Below are positions 45,530 to 54,994 of a stretch of 64,000 nucleotides of DNA, piece by piece. Made by a program: the position numbers and the translations under genes. This stretch comes from Paraburkholderia polaris (GTDB lineage: Bacteria; Pseudomonadota; Gammaproteobacteria; Burkholderiales; Burkholderiaceae). Every line of letters starts with the position of its first letter. Position 1 is the first letter of the stretch. The stretch spans positions 1-64,000 of the forward strand of contig NZ_JABBGJ010000041.1 of the NCBI RefSeq assembly GCF_012927345.1, read 5' to 3'. Below the pieces are notes generated by a model. That model had not been told where the DNA came from. It ran no database searches and worked only from the letters and a program-made list of their open reading frames with translations.

Positions 45530-45893
45530 TTTTTTGTGCCTGCGCGGCGGTTGTTGTTTGGGTGCTTGTGGGGTTGGTCCTTTCTTGTCTTGTTCGTTTG
45601 TGAGGCGCTTGATGTCCGCGTGCCTACGGTGTTGGCCTTTGCTTGAATTGTTATTGGTCTATTAGCGTCGCCCCTGTGCGGGGCGGCACCTACTTCTCTT
45701 TGCCGGCTGCAAAGAGAAGTAGGCAAGAGAAAGCAGCTAAAACCGCTCATGCTAAGTGGGAACCGTAGCCCGCAAGTGCTAGTGGCCCCGTGGAATCCGG
45801 GTTCTCGCACATTCGGCGTCAGTGACAAGGGTGTCATTCTTCCGGCGGCGCTGCGCGCGCCGAAGCGTAATTCATATCCCTCCCCTCGATGGG
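45530..45893. repeat. Partial inverted-repeat element, copy 3 (one arm)
   Basis: Contains one arm, landmarks GGTCTATTAGCG, CCCCTGTGCGGGGC, TAAGTGGGAACCG, CCGTGGAATCCGGG and part of the interior (GACAAGGGTGTCATTCTTCC), then stops near the araC-type gene's stop codon at 45894. This gap of 374 bp has no gene. Confidence 0.8.
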
Positions 45894-46715
45894 TTATGGC
45901 CGCGTCGCAGACGCGTAGTTCGCAGGTGTGATCCCCAGCAATCGTGTGAACGCTCGAGTCATATGACTCTGGTCGGCAAAGCCCGCTGCAGCAGCCGCGG
46001 CAGCCAATGTCGCGCCACTCGCGATCAGCTGCCTCGCAAGTGTCACCCGTCGCTGCATCCTGTAGGCGTGTGGCGGTAATCCCATCTCGTGCGCGAAGCC
46101 TCGTAGCAGCTGGAAGCGGCTCATGCCGGCGTCGGCAGCGAGATCGGCTAGCGTGAGCGGTGATGATGGATCGTCGTCGATGCGGGCCCTCGCTCGTGCA
46201 ATTGGGCCCAACGACCGAAGCAAGCGCGAACGTGTATGCATGGTCGCGTGAGTCCGAACCAGATAGCCGAGCAACTCGAGCATCGCCTCCTCACGCACCA
46301 GATCGTCCGGCACGGTCGCTTCCACCGATACCGTGAACAGTCGCTCGAACAACACCCTCAGCAACGGATCGTGTACCACCGGTTGCGTCAGTTCGATCTC
46401 GTGCGCAGCCACACCACTCAACTCGACCGCAACATCGGCCAGCATCGACGGCTCGAAATACAACATGCGCCATGCACGTCCGCGCTCGTCAAGCGGGCTG
46501 CCGTCGTGTACTTCGCCTGGATTCACCATGATCGCGTCGCTCGCCCGCGCTTCAACCACGCCACGCCCGCTCGACGACCGATGCCCGCCAGCATCGATCA
46601 CGCCCACACCGAAGCGATCATGCGAATGGCGCGGAAACGAATGCGCCGTTTCGGCCACCGTCGCTTCGACGCCGGCAATCGCGCAACGAGGCATGTGAAC
46701 GCGGCCGCGTGACAT
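45894..46715 (-). CDS. AraC family transcriptional regulator
   Basis: 273 aa from the ATG at 46715. Cupin-like N-terminal sensor (HSFPRHSHDRFGVGVID, MVNPGEVHDGSP) and C-terminal double HTH (LADLAADAGMSRFQLLRGFAHEMGLPPHAYRMQRRVTLARQLI, ADQSHMTRAFTRLLGITPANY). Target unknown; upstream 277 bp contain degenerate GCGCAGC/GAACTGC repeats. Confidence 0.88.
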   Translation of the reverse strand: MSRGRVHMPRCAIAGVEATVAETAHSFPRHSHDRFGVGVIDAGGHRSSSGRGVVEARASDAIMVNPGEVHDGSPLDERGRAWRMLYFEPSMLADVAVELSGVAAHEIELTQPVVHDPLLRVLFERLFTVSVEATVPDDLVREEAMLELLGYLVRTHATMHTRSRLLRSLGPIARARARIDDDPSSPLTLADLAADAGMSRFQLLRGFAHEMGLPPHAYRMQRRVTLARQLIASGATLAAAAAAAGFADQSHMTRAFTRLLGITPANYASATRP

Positions 46716-46992
46716 GGCCCGCCTCTCAGAAGTTGAAGAAGGATTTGCGTAGCATATTACGCAGCAACGTGCGCAGCGAATTGCATTGCGGCACACACAG
46801 CAAAAACGGAAGGCGAAGTGCACGGTGAGACGCGCCACGAACCGCACGTCGAACTGCGCAGTAATCCTCGCGCGGAACTGCAACGCGGTCGGCACGCCGC
46901 ATTGCGCAGCGAACCGTGTGCGGATCTCCGGAGCAAGCCGCACACCGATCCGCACAGCAAACTACGGAACGACGCGCCAGCCAGGCCGCTCA

Positions 46993-47919
46993 TCAACCAC
47001 GCCCCTCGTCCGTGCGCTCACCCTCGCGGATCTTGCCTTGCGACACGCTGCTGCCCGGCGGCACGCTATGCGTAAGCCACACATTGCCGCCAATCACCGA
47101 GCCACGCCCAATGGTCACGCGGCCGAGAATCGTCGCGCCGGCATAAATCACGACGTCGTCTTCAACGACCGGATGGCGTGCGTTGCCCTTGATCAGCGCG
47201 CCGTCAAGGTCCGCAGCGAAGCTCTTCGCGCCGAGCGTCACGGCCTGATAGACACGCACACGCTCGCCGATGATCGCGGTCTCGCCGATCACGACGCCCG
47301 TGCCGTGGTCGATGAAGAAGCTCGGCCCAATGGTCGCGCCGGGGTGAATGTCGATGCCGGTCGCCGAGTGCGCGATCTCGTTGATGAAGCGCGCGAGCAA
47401 GGGCACGCCGAGCCGATGCAACGCGTGCGCAAGACGATGGTGCGTCATTGCCCACACGCCCGGATAACACAGCAGAATTTCAGTGATGTGCTGGGCAGCC
47501 GGGTCGCCAGTGAAAGCGGCCTGAATATCGCTGACCAGCAACGCGCGAATGCCAGGCAACTGCGTGCCGAATTCCCGCGCGACGTTGAACGCGCGCTCCC
47601 TCAGATCCGCATCAGGCGTTTCTCCGAACTCGGGCAGAAAGCGCAAGGCGCGTCGTATCTGTTCGGCGAGCAATCGCAAAGTGCTTTCGAGCGTGTGGCC
47701 AACGTAGTAGTCGACCGTTTCGTCGGTTAAATCGGGAGCCCCGTAATGCGTGGGAAACAGCGCGGCGCGCAAGCCGCCGACAATGGCGATCACCGCTTCG
47801 CGCGACGGCAGCTCGCGAATGCCGAGCGGATGCCGCGTGCGATGCAATTCTTCACGCGACGCACGCAAGTCCGCGACGATCTGTTCGAGACCCCAGCTGT
47901 GGGAAGGCACATTAGGCAT
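46993..47919 (-). CDS. epsC: Serine O-acetyltransferase (EpsC/CysE type)
   Basis: 308 aa. N-terminal helical domain, then left-handed beta-helix hexapeptides: GIDIHPGATIGPSFFIDHGTGVVIGETAIIG, DDVVIYAGATILGRVTIGRGSVIGGNVWLTHSV. The catalytic His lies in DHGTG. Acetylates serine for cysteine synthesis. The C-terminus GKIREGERTDEGRG differs from the usual CysE Ile tail that binds cysteine synthase. Confidence 0.93.
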   Translation of the reverse strand: MPNVPSHSWGLEQIVADLRASREELHRTRHPLGIRELPSREAVIAIVGGLRAALFPTHYGAPDLTDETVDYYVGHTLESTLRLLAEQIRRALRFLPEFGETPDADLRERAFNVAREFGTQLPGIRALLVSDIQAAFTGDPAAQHITEILLCYPGVWAMTHHRLAHALHRLGVPLLARFINEIAHSATGIDIHPGATIGPSFFIDHGTGVVIGETAIIGERVRVYQAVTLGAKSFAADLDGALIKGNARHPVVEDDVVIYAGATILGRVTIGRGSVIGGNVWLTHSVPPGSSVSQGKIREGERTDEGRG

Positions 47920-48052
47920 AAAAGGACAGCGCCGTGCGCCAGGCGCGGTTCAGAGTGATTGTCCCGAGAGATTACCGCGTTTTGCCGCGGTTCGCGCAGC
48001 CTCGCACGGCCGCCCGATATGTTGGCCCGCGCATGCCGGACGCGCTTCAGCT

Positions 48053-48286
48053 TCAGATGGTCACGCTGCTCGCATCGATCCAGCGCACCGCCCAGTCGCG
48101 TGCGTGCGCGATAGCGGTGGCTTCGTCAGGAAAACGCAAGTCAGTAGGGAAAAAACGGTTGGCGACCAGTTCGCCGTCGCTCGAGCGGGAGATGACCACA
48201 TAAGGTTGCCAAGTGCCATCGCCCGCGCGCGCCGGCGCGCAATTCAGCAAATAGCCGCGATGTGTGAATGCAGCATCGAAGTGCAT
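48053..48286 (-). CDS. Small hypothetical protein
   Basis: 77 aa: MHFDAAFTHRGYLLNCAP...; a compact alpha-beta fold is likely (YVVISRSSDGE, ATAIAHARDWAVRWID). Ribosome site GGGCGGGTGACAC. No known family by my reading, but it looks like a real gene. Confidence 0.65.
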   Translation of the reverse strand: MHFDAAFTHRGYLLNCAPARAGDGTWQPYVVISRSSDGELVANRFFPTDLRFPDEATAIAHARDWAVRWIDASSVTI

Positions 48287-48366
48287 GTGTCACCCGCCCT
48301 GACGGCCCCGTGAGATGTTTTGAGTAGCGCGCGTCTCTTCGTTCTCGGCCAGGTAAAAACCGCCGG

Positions 48367-48405
48367 ACACATGTCGTCAACACATGTCGTCAACGCATGT
48401 CGTCT
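48367..48405. repeat. Three tandem 13-bp repeats
   Basis: Unit ACACATGTCGTCA, copies at 48367, 48380 and 48393 (last slightly changed). In the 361-bp gap 48287-48647 before the next gene; no other structure seen there. Confidence 0.85.
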
Positions 48406-48647
48406 AATTAACCGCGCTTCGCTCGTCGGAGTAAGATCATACTCTGTAGAAAATAGGCGTCCATTAAAAAAAACGAAAAGAATTCCGGACGCAATCGCCA
48501 GTTGAAATGCCCGCATACGTAACTGCGCATAACCGCGAAGCGACTGCGGCACAAGCGCAGTACAAACTCACACGCACAAAGACATTGTGCGAGGCGGAAC
48601 GGGTTTTGCTGCACTTCAACCATGTCATCTTCACCGGAGAATGCATG

Positions 48648-49100
48648 ATGAACAGCGATATCAACAAGCCAGCAGACGCCAGCAAGCAACTGCACACCAC
48701 CGGCCCGCGCACGACGGAGCTGCATAACGACCGCACCCATGACAGCACGGTCGACACCGACGGCAAGAATCTCGAGGCCGCCCGCATCGCCGGCCACAGC
48801 CCGATCTCGCCCGACGAAATCACGACGAGCAACGCGACCCTCATCAACAGTGTGCCCGAGGCGCACGACGGCATGGCCGGCTTCGACAGCCGGGTTGGCG
48901 GCAATCACCTGCTGCTGGCGCTCGAACCGGGCTACACGGTCATCGACAAAGGCATGGTCCCGCCGCAAGGCGTCGAATCAGCAGATGATGAGTTCGACGA
49001 CCCTCGTTCAATCCGCAGCCGTCGCGAACGCGGCCGCATTCATTACGCCCTTAATCATTTGCGGCCCACTCGTGTGATCGAATTACATCGGGCGAAATAA
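48648..49100 (+). CDS. Hypothetical protein (possibly DUF3005)
   Basis: 150 aa from the ATG at 48648 (GGAGA seven bp upstream; ATG at 48645 also possible). Hydrophilic, with TELHNDRTHDSTVDTDGKN, FDSRVGGNHLLLALEPGYTVIDKG and the C-terminal GRIHYALNHLRPTRVIELHRAK. No signal peptide. I recall a Burkholderiales family DUF3005 with similar look, unverified. Function unknown. Confidence 0.7.
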   Translation: MNSDINKPADASKQLHTTGPRTTELHNDRTHDSTVDTDGKNLEAARIAGHSPISPDEITTSNATLINSVPEAHDGMAGFDSRVGGNHLLLALEPGYTVIDKGMVPPQGVESADDEFDDPRSIRSRRERGRIHYALNHLRPTRVIELHRAK

Positions 49101-49307
49101 GTATTTGCGCGGCGCGTATTCGTTTGAATTGCGCCGCTTGCGCCGATTAATCAGTCAATTCCAAAGCGCGCCCCGTTTGAATGACGGCGCGCGTTGCGTC
49201 ACGGATTAGAAACTCAGGGTTGCAGGACCTGCGAGCCGAAGGGGCTATTTCCGCCCGCCGAACGCCGACACAATCGACTGCACGTCCAATACTAAACGGA
49301 GCAGCAG

Positions 49308-49913
49308 ATGAAAAAGATCGTCGTGATCGGCGCAACCGGCACGGTCGGCCAGGCAGTGAGCGCAGCATTGAAAGCGCGCCATGAAGTCATCGAAGTGGGC
49401 GCGACGCGCGGCCAGTATCGCGTCGACAGCACCGACCCGGCCAGCATCGAGCGCCTCTTTAGCGAGATCGGCAAGGTCGACGGCGTCGTCACCGCCACCG
49501 GCAAGCTGCATTTCGGCCCCCTGCCGGAGATGAGCGTCGAGCAGTTCTGGGTCGGCCTGCGCGACAAGCTGATGGGTCAGATCAACGTAGTGCTGGGCGC
49601 CCAGCGGTACGTGAATGACGGCGGCTCGTTCACGCTGACGAGTGGCATTGTCGGCGACGAACCGATTCGCGAAGGCGCGAATGCAACCACCGTCAACCTC
49701 GCCCTGGAAGGCTTCGTGCGCGGCGCCGCGATCGAATTGCCACGCGGCATCCGCATTAACGTGGTAAGCCCGACCGTACTGACCGAAGCGCTCGACGCAT
49801 TTGCGCCCTACTTCCGCGGCTTCGAACCGGTGAGCGCCGAACGTGCGGCACAGGCCTACCTGCGCAGTGTGGAAGGCGCGCAAACGGGCCGGGTGTATCG
49901 CGTGGGGTACTAA
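49308..49913 (+). CDS. Short-chain dehydrogenase-like protein lacking the YxxxK motif
   Basis: 201 aa. Rossmann GATGTVG at the N-terminus, DSTDPASIERLF and VVTATGK (like NAG motif), LTSGIVGDEP with the catalytic-position Ser. Where classical SDRs carry YxxxK, the aligned stretch NATTVNLALEGFV has Ala and Asn. Either a nonclassical catalytic set or no dehydrogenase activity. Ribosome site AGGAG is weak (GGAGCAGCAG). Confidence 0.85.
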   Translation: MKKIVVIGATGTVGQAVSAALKARHEVIEVGATRGQYRVDSTDPASIERLFSEIGKVDGVVTATGKLHFGPLPEMSVEQFWVGLRDKLMGQINVVLGAQRYVNDGGSFTLTSGIVGDEPIREGANATTVNLALEGFVRGAAIELPRGIRINVVSPTVLTEALDAFAPYFRGFEPVSAERAAQAYLRSVEGAQTGRVYRVGY

Positions 49914-50082
49914 GGCAACGCACAGGGTCTGAAGCACAGGCTCGACGCGCGAGCCGCCCGCGCCGGGCCTCTACGCCCATCGCTAAGGTTACGCGATGCG
50001 GTCCAGCCGCACCGCGCCCCCCTCCCTTGCGTGTGGCCACTCTCAGGCAGCTTCACGACTCTCTCCACGGCCCTGGGTAAAC

Positions 50083-51822
50083 TCAGTGAATCTCCGGCTC
50101 GCCGGTTGCGCCCGTTTGCGCGCCGCCGCGCTGCAGGAAATCGAAGTCGCAACCTTTGTTCGCCTGCAGCACATGCACCTGATGCAAGGCGCCGTAGCCG
50201 CGCGTAAAACGTGGCTCGGGCTTGACCCAGGCGGCCTTGCGACGCGTCAGTTCTTCCTCGGGTACGAGCATGTTGAGCTTGCGCCGCGGCACGTCCAGTT
50301 CGATCAGATCACCGCTTTGCACCAGCGCAAGCGGGCCGCCGACAAACGACTCCGGCGCGACGTGCAACACGCACGCGCCGTAACTCGTCCCGCTCATCCG
50401 TGCGTCCGATATACGCACCATATCGCGCACGCCCTTTAGCAGCAACTTCCGCGGGATCGGTAGTTGCCCCCACTCGGGCATACCCGGTGCACCCACCGGC
50501 CCCGCATGCTGAAGCACGATCACGCAGTTTTCGTCGATGTCGAGCGCTTCGTCGTCGATGCGCGCGGCCATGTCGTTGTAGTCCTTGAACACCACCGCGC
50601 GGCCGGTATGGACGAGCAGTTGCGGCTCCGCCGCGCCGGGTTTGATCACGGCGCCATCGGGCGCGAGATTGCCGCGTAGCACCGCGAGGCCGTTATTGGG
50701 CAGGAGCGGCGCGCTGCGGCGGCGGATTACCTCGTCGTTGAAAATCGTCGCGCCTTCGAGGTTCTCGCCGAGCGTGCGGCCGTTCACGGTTTTCTGCGAG
50801 CGGTCGATCAGCTCGCCCAGTTCGGCGAGCATGGCCGGCAAACCGCCCGCATAGAAAAAGTCCTCCATCAGATACGCGCCGGTCGGACGAACGTTCGCCA
50901 GGACAGGCGTGCGGCGCGAGATGTCGTCATAGCGATCGAGCGTCAGTTCGATGCCGGCGCGGCGCGCGAGCGCGATCATATGCACGATCGCATTGGTCGA
51001 ACCAGACAGCGCGAGGCAGGTGGTCACGGCGTTGTCGATCGAGCCGGCGGTGATCAGATCGGATGGTTTCAGGTCCTCCCACACCATCTCGACGATACGC
51101 ATGCCGGTTTTCGCCGCCATCTGCGCGTGCCGCGAATCCGCTGCGGGAATGGAGGCAAAACCAGGCAGTGTAAAGCCGAGCGCTTCGGCCGCGCTCGTCA
51201 TGGTCGACGCGGTGCCCATCGTCATGCAGTGTCCAGGCGAGCGCGCGATACCGCCTTCGACGCCTTGCCAGTCCTCTTCCGTGATGGTCCCCGCGCGCAA
51301 CTCGGCCCAGTACTTCCAGGCGTCCGAACCGGAGCCGAGCGTGACGCCGTTCCAGTTACCGCGCAGCATCGGACCGGCCGGCAGAAAGATTGCCGGCAGA
51401 TCCATCGAGATCGCGCCCATCAGTAAAGCGGGCGTAGTCTTGTCGCAACCGCCCATCAGCACGACGCCGTCTGCGGGATACGAGCGCAGCGTCTCCTCGG
51501 CCTCCATCGCAAGGAAGTTGCGATACAGCATCGTGGTGGGCTTCTGGAATGGCTCGGAGAGTGTCTGCACGGGCAGTTCGACCGGAAAGCCGCCCGCCTG
51601 CCAGATGCCGCGTTTCACTTCTTCGACACGTTGCTTGAAATGCGTATGGCAAGCGTTGATCTCGCTCCACGTGTTGAGGATCGCGATCACCGGCTTCCCC
51701 GCGTATTCCTCGCGGCTATAGCCCATTTGCGCGGTGCGCGAGCGATGGCCGAACGAGCGCAGATCGTTCACGCCGTACCAGCGGTGGCTGCGCAGTTCTT
51801 CAGGTTTCTTTCTCGTCGTCAA
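50083..51822 (-). CDS. IlvD/Edd family sugar-acid dehydratase
   Basis: 579 aa, the length of Rhizobium L-arabinonate dehydratase. 2Fe-2S cysteines C58 (INACHTH), C126 (GGCDKTT) and C199 (GHCMTMG). Conserved DARMSGTSYG and the Mg/substrate region. Dehydrates a sugar acid to a 2-keto-3-deoxy acid in the cytoplasm. It is last in a run with an ABC importer and an SMP-30 lactonase, which supports a lactone-to-acid-to-ketodeoxyacid route. The exact sugar is not fixed. Confidence 0.9.
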   Translation of the reverse strand: MTTRKKPEELRSHRWYGVNDLRSFGHRSRTAQMGYSREEYAGKPVIAILNTWSEINACHTHFKQRVEEVKRGIWQAGGFPVELPVQTLSEPFQKPTTMLYRNFLAMEAEETLRSYPADGVVLMGGCDKTTPALLMGAISMDLPAIFLPAGPMLRGNWNGVTLGSGSDAWKYWAELRAGTITEEDWQGVEGGIARSPGHCMTMGTASTMTSAAEALGFTLPGFASIPAADSRHAQMAAKTGMRIVEMVWEDLKPSDLITAGSIDNAVTTCLALSGSTNAIVHMIALARRAGIELTLDRYDDISRRTPVLANVRPTGAYLMEDFFYAGGLPAMLAELGELIDRSQKTVNGRTLGENLEGATIFNDEVIRRRSAPLLPNNGLAVLRGNLAPDGAVIKPGAAEPQLLVHTGRAVVFKDYNDMAARIDDEALDIDENCVIVLQHAGPVGAPGMPEWGQLPIPRKLLLKGVRDMVRISDARMSGTSYGACVLHVAPESFVGGPLALVQSGDLIELDVPRRKLNMLVPEEELTRRKAAWVKPEPRFTRGYGALHQVHVLQANKGCDFDFLQRGGAQTGATGEPEIH

Positions 51823-51968
51823 CGTCTACTCCACGATGTCTTTCGCCGTCCCCGATCCACCAACGGGACTTCCTTCGGGGCGGGGGATTTCTTCGCCGCG
51901 TGCTTCCGCGCTTCAGTGCTTCCGTGATTCAATGCCTCAGCGCTGCAGTGCTTCAGCGCTTCAATGGC

Positions 51969-52898
51969 TCAGCGCTTCTGCTCCTTCACGCGCGACACGA
52001 TCTGAGTCGGGCTGACGAATTGCAGCGCAATCAGCACCCAGATCAGCGTGATCGCCATGTAGATCATCGCCATCGCATCGATCGATTGCGGCGCGCGCAC
52101 GCCGGTTGAAAATACAGCGTAGTACAAGGCGACCACGAGCGTTTGCGTCGCGGGACCCGCCGTAAAGAATGTCAGTTCGAACATGCCGATGGTGCGCACC
52201 AGCACGAGCAGCCCGGCCGCCAGCATGCCGGGCACCAGCAAGGGCAGCAGCACATAGCGGAAATAGCGGAATGTGTTCGCGCCGAAAATGCGCGCCGCCG
52301 CTTCGAGATTGGGATCGATCTGTTCGATGAACGGCGTCATCACCAGAATCACGAACGGCAGCGCCGGCACGAGATTCGCGAGAATCACGCCGCCCAGCGT
52401 GCCCGCGAGGCCGACCTTGTACATCACGGTCGCCATCGGAATGCCGTACGTCACGGGCGGCACCATCAGGGGCAACAGGAAAATCAGCATCGCCGTGCGC
52501 TTGCCGCGAAACTGCACACGGGCGAGCGCATACGCCGCGGGCACGCCGAGCACAACCGACAACACCACTACCGCGCCGACCACTTCGACGGTGACCCACA
52601 ACACGCTCGCCAACTGGAAATCGCTCCACGCCTGCGCATACCAATGCAGCGTAAAGCCTTGCGGCAACAAGGTGCCGAACCAGCGGGTCGCCACCGAATT
52701 CACCGCCACGGTCGCAATCAGCAACACCACGTTGACAAGGAAAAACACCATCGCGCCCCATACCAGCACGTGCCAGATGCGGCCCGCCACGCTGGCGCGC
52801 TGCTTCACGCGCTTGCTGGGTTGCTGCGCGCCGTCGTTGTTTTCGTTCGATGTGGACGCCGACCACGAAGGATGCGCGGCGTGACGATCGGCAGCCAT
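51969..52898 (-). CDS. ABC transporter permease (spermidine/putrescine-type, PotC-like)
   Basis: 309 aa from the ATG at 52898, which overlaps the upstream stop by one base. Long polar N-terminus, then six membrane segments and the EAA-like loop EAARIFGANTFRYFRYVLLPLL. Second channel subunit of the importer. Confidence 0.9.
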   Translation of the reverse strand: MAADRHAAHPSWSASTSNENNDGAQQPSKRVKQRASVAGRIWHVLVWGAMVFFLVNVVLLIATVAVNSVATRWFGTLLPQGFTLHWYAQAWSDFQLASVLWVTVEVVGAVVVLSVVLGVPAAYALARVQFRGKRTAMLIFLLPLMVPPVTYGIPMATVMYKVGLAGTLGGVILANLVPALPFVILVMTPFIEQIDPNLEAAARIFGANTFRYFRYVLLPLLVPGMLAAGLLVLVRTIGMFELTFFTAGPATQTLVVALYYAVFSTGVRAPQSIDAMAMIYMAITLIWVLIALQFVSPTQIVSRVKEQKR

Positions 52899-53776
52899 CA
52901 GCCTTTGCCTCCCGTCACCGGACCGCTGTAGAAGAAGCGGCGCGCGCCGAGCATGCTGGCGACCACCAGCAGTTGCACGAAACCCATCACCATCGCGATC
53001 GCGGAAGCAAGCGAATAGTCGTAGCTTTCGAACGCGGCTTCGGCGGCGGCGATCGACATCACACGCGTCGGGCCTGCGGGCGCCCCGAGCAGCACCGCCG
53101 ACGGAAACACCGAGAACGCCTGCACGAACGATAAACACGCGGCCATTGTTAACCCAGGCACCAGCAGCGGCAGATAGATGCGACGAAACTGCTCCCACGG
53201 ACTCGCGCCGAGCGTGGCGGCGGCGCTCGCGAGCGTCGGATCGATGCCGGTCACGTATGACAGCGTCAGCAGAAACGCAAACGGAAAACCCGACACGATC
53301 AGCGAGATCAGCACGCCCCAGAAGTTATGCGTCAAACGCACTTCATGGGTGTAGAGATGCAGGCCTTGCAACGCCTGCGGAAACCAGCCGTTCGGCCCGA
53401 AGTACGTGAGCATGCCGTCCGCGATCAGCACGGTGCCGAGCGTGACGGGAATCACCAGCAGCGTCGTGACGAGTTTCTGATAGGGCGAATTGCGGCGCAG
53501 CGCGAACGCCACGGGAACCGACACGCCAACGTTGATCAGCGTCGCGGGTACAGCGAGCTTGAGCGTGACGAGAATAGTCGGCCACATCGACGTGTCGGTG
53601 AAGAACGTCAGATAGTTGGCCCACAGGCCACCGCCGTTCATCGGCCGGAACGACAGGACCAAACCGTACGCAAACGGATAGATAAACAACGCGACGATGA
53701 AGATCAAAGCCGGCGCGACCAGCCACGCTTTGGCGTCGCGCGGCACGAGCGGCGGCGACAACGTAGGCGTGTTCAC
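52898..53776 (-). CDS. ABC transporter permease (PotB-like)
   Basis: 292 aa, six membrane segments. EAA-like loop ASAAATLGASPWEQFRRIYLPLLVPG. Overlaps the ATPase gene by 4 bp. First channel subunit. Confidence 0.9.
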   Translation of the reverse strand: MNTPTLSPPLVPRDAKAWLVAPALIFIVALFIYPFAYGLVLSFRPMNGGGLWANYLTFFTDTSMWPTILVTLKLAVPATLINVGVSVPVAFALRRNSPYQKLVTTLLVIPVTLGTVLIADGMLTYFGPNGWFPQALQGLHLYTHEVRLTHNFWGVLISLIVSGFPFAFLLTLSYVTGIDPTLASAAATLGASPWEQFRRIYLPLLVPGLTMAACLSFVQAFSVFPSAVLLGAPAGPTRVMSIAAAEAAFESYDYSLASAIAMVMGFVQLLVVASMLGARRFFYSGPVTGGKG

Positions 53777-54852
53777 GCAGCCTCTCCGTCATAGACGAGC
53801 GTGCGTGACGGCGGCACGCGCAGACTGATGCGTTCGCCCTCTACGAATTCGCCCGCGATGCGCGCCCACAAGTCGCCGAACGCGGTCTTCACCCGCAACA
53901 GTGAATCGTGGCCGCCGTATTCCACGGTCATCACCAGCGCATCGAACGCGTTTTCCGTGCCAGCCGCTGCACGCTCCATATCCTCTGGGCGCAACGCGAC
54001 GCTCACGCGCTTGCTGTTGAAACCGGCCATCGGCATACCGATCAGACGCACGCCGTTCGCGCTCACAGCAACCCCATCACCTTGCGTGCCTTCGAGCACG
54101 AATTCAGTCACGTTGCGATAGCCCATGAAACGCGCGACATGCAAATTCTGCGGCCGCGTGTAGACCTCTTTCGGCGTGCCGATCTGCTGCACCACCCCCT
54201 CTTTCATCACGACGATGCGATCGGCCATGGAAAGCGCTTCGTCCTGATCGTGCGTTACGTAGAGGGTCGCGCGTTCGAGCTGGCTATGGATGCGGCGAAT
54301 CTCCGCACGCATTTCAATGCGCAATTTCGTATCGAGGTTCGACAGCGGCTCGTCCATCAGAATCAGCGGCGGTTCGATCACGATCGCCCGCGCAATCGCC
54401 ACGCGCTGCTGCTGACCGCCCGAAAGCTGCCCGGGCAGCTTGCGTTCATGCCCGACCAGTTGCACGAGTTGCAACGCTTCACGCGCACGGCGCATGGCTT
54501 CGCTCTTGCCGACACCGCGCATCTTCAATCCGAACCCGACGTTATCGAGCACGCTCATATGCGGAAACAGCGCGTAGCTCTGGAACACCATGCCGAAGCC
54601 GCGCTTTTCCGGCGGCAACACGTCGATGCGTTTATCGTCGAGCCAGATACCGCCGCCGCTCAACGGCTGCAAACCGGCGATGCAATTGAGCGCCGTCGAT
54701 TTACCGCAACCCGAAGGTCCGAGCAACGCGATGAACTCGCCACGCTGGATATTCAGATCGAGACCTTGCAACGCCGCGACCGCCTGGCCCTCCGCATTCG
54801 TGAAACTGCGACTCACCGAATCGAGCCGCAACTGCTCAAAGTGATGCTTCAT
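53773..54852 (-). CDS. ABC transporter ATPase (PotA/MalK-like)
   Basis: 359 aa; ATG at 54852 with CAGGAAATCGCC upstream. Walker A GPSGCGKST, signature LSGGQQQRVAIARA, Walker B LILMDEPLSNLD, and a C-terminal TOBE domain (SVALRPEDMERA). Powers the importer. A 140-bp upstream gap contains an imperfect duplicate of its own start region (54846-54884 versus 54911-54950). Confidence 0.93.
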   Translation of the reverse strand: MKHHFEQLRLDSVSRSFTNAEGQAVAALQGLDLNIQRGEFIALLGPSGCGKSTALNCIAGLQPLSGGGIWLDDKRIDVLPPEKRGFGMVFQSYALFPHMSVLDNVGFGLKMRGVGKSEAMRRAREALQLVQLVGHERKLPGQLSGGQQQRVAIARAIVIEPPLILMDEPLSNLDTKLRIEMRAEIRRIHSQLERATLYVTHDQDEALSMADRIVVMKEGVVQQIGTPKEVYTRPQNLHVARFMGYRNVTEFVLEGTQGDGVAVSANGVRLIGMPMAGFNSKRVSVALRPEDMERAAAGTENAFDALVMTVEYGGHDSLLRVKTAFGDLWARIAGEFVEGERISLRVPPSRTLVYDGEAA

Positions 54853-54994
54853 GGCGATTTCCTGATACGCGTGACGCACGAATCGCGAAGGTCCAATAGA
54901 ACGGATGCGCGCGAAGCTTCATGGCGGTTTCCTGCTTGCATGACGCGCGCATCCCGGCGCACCAAACGAACGAGTGCACGGACTCATTCAGCGA

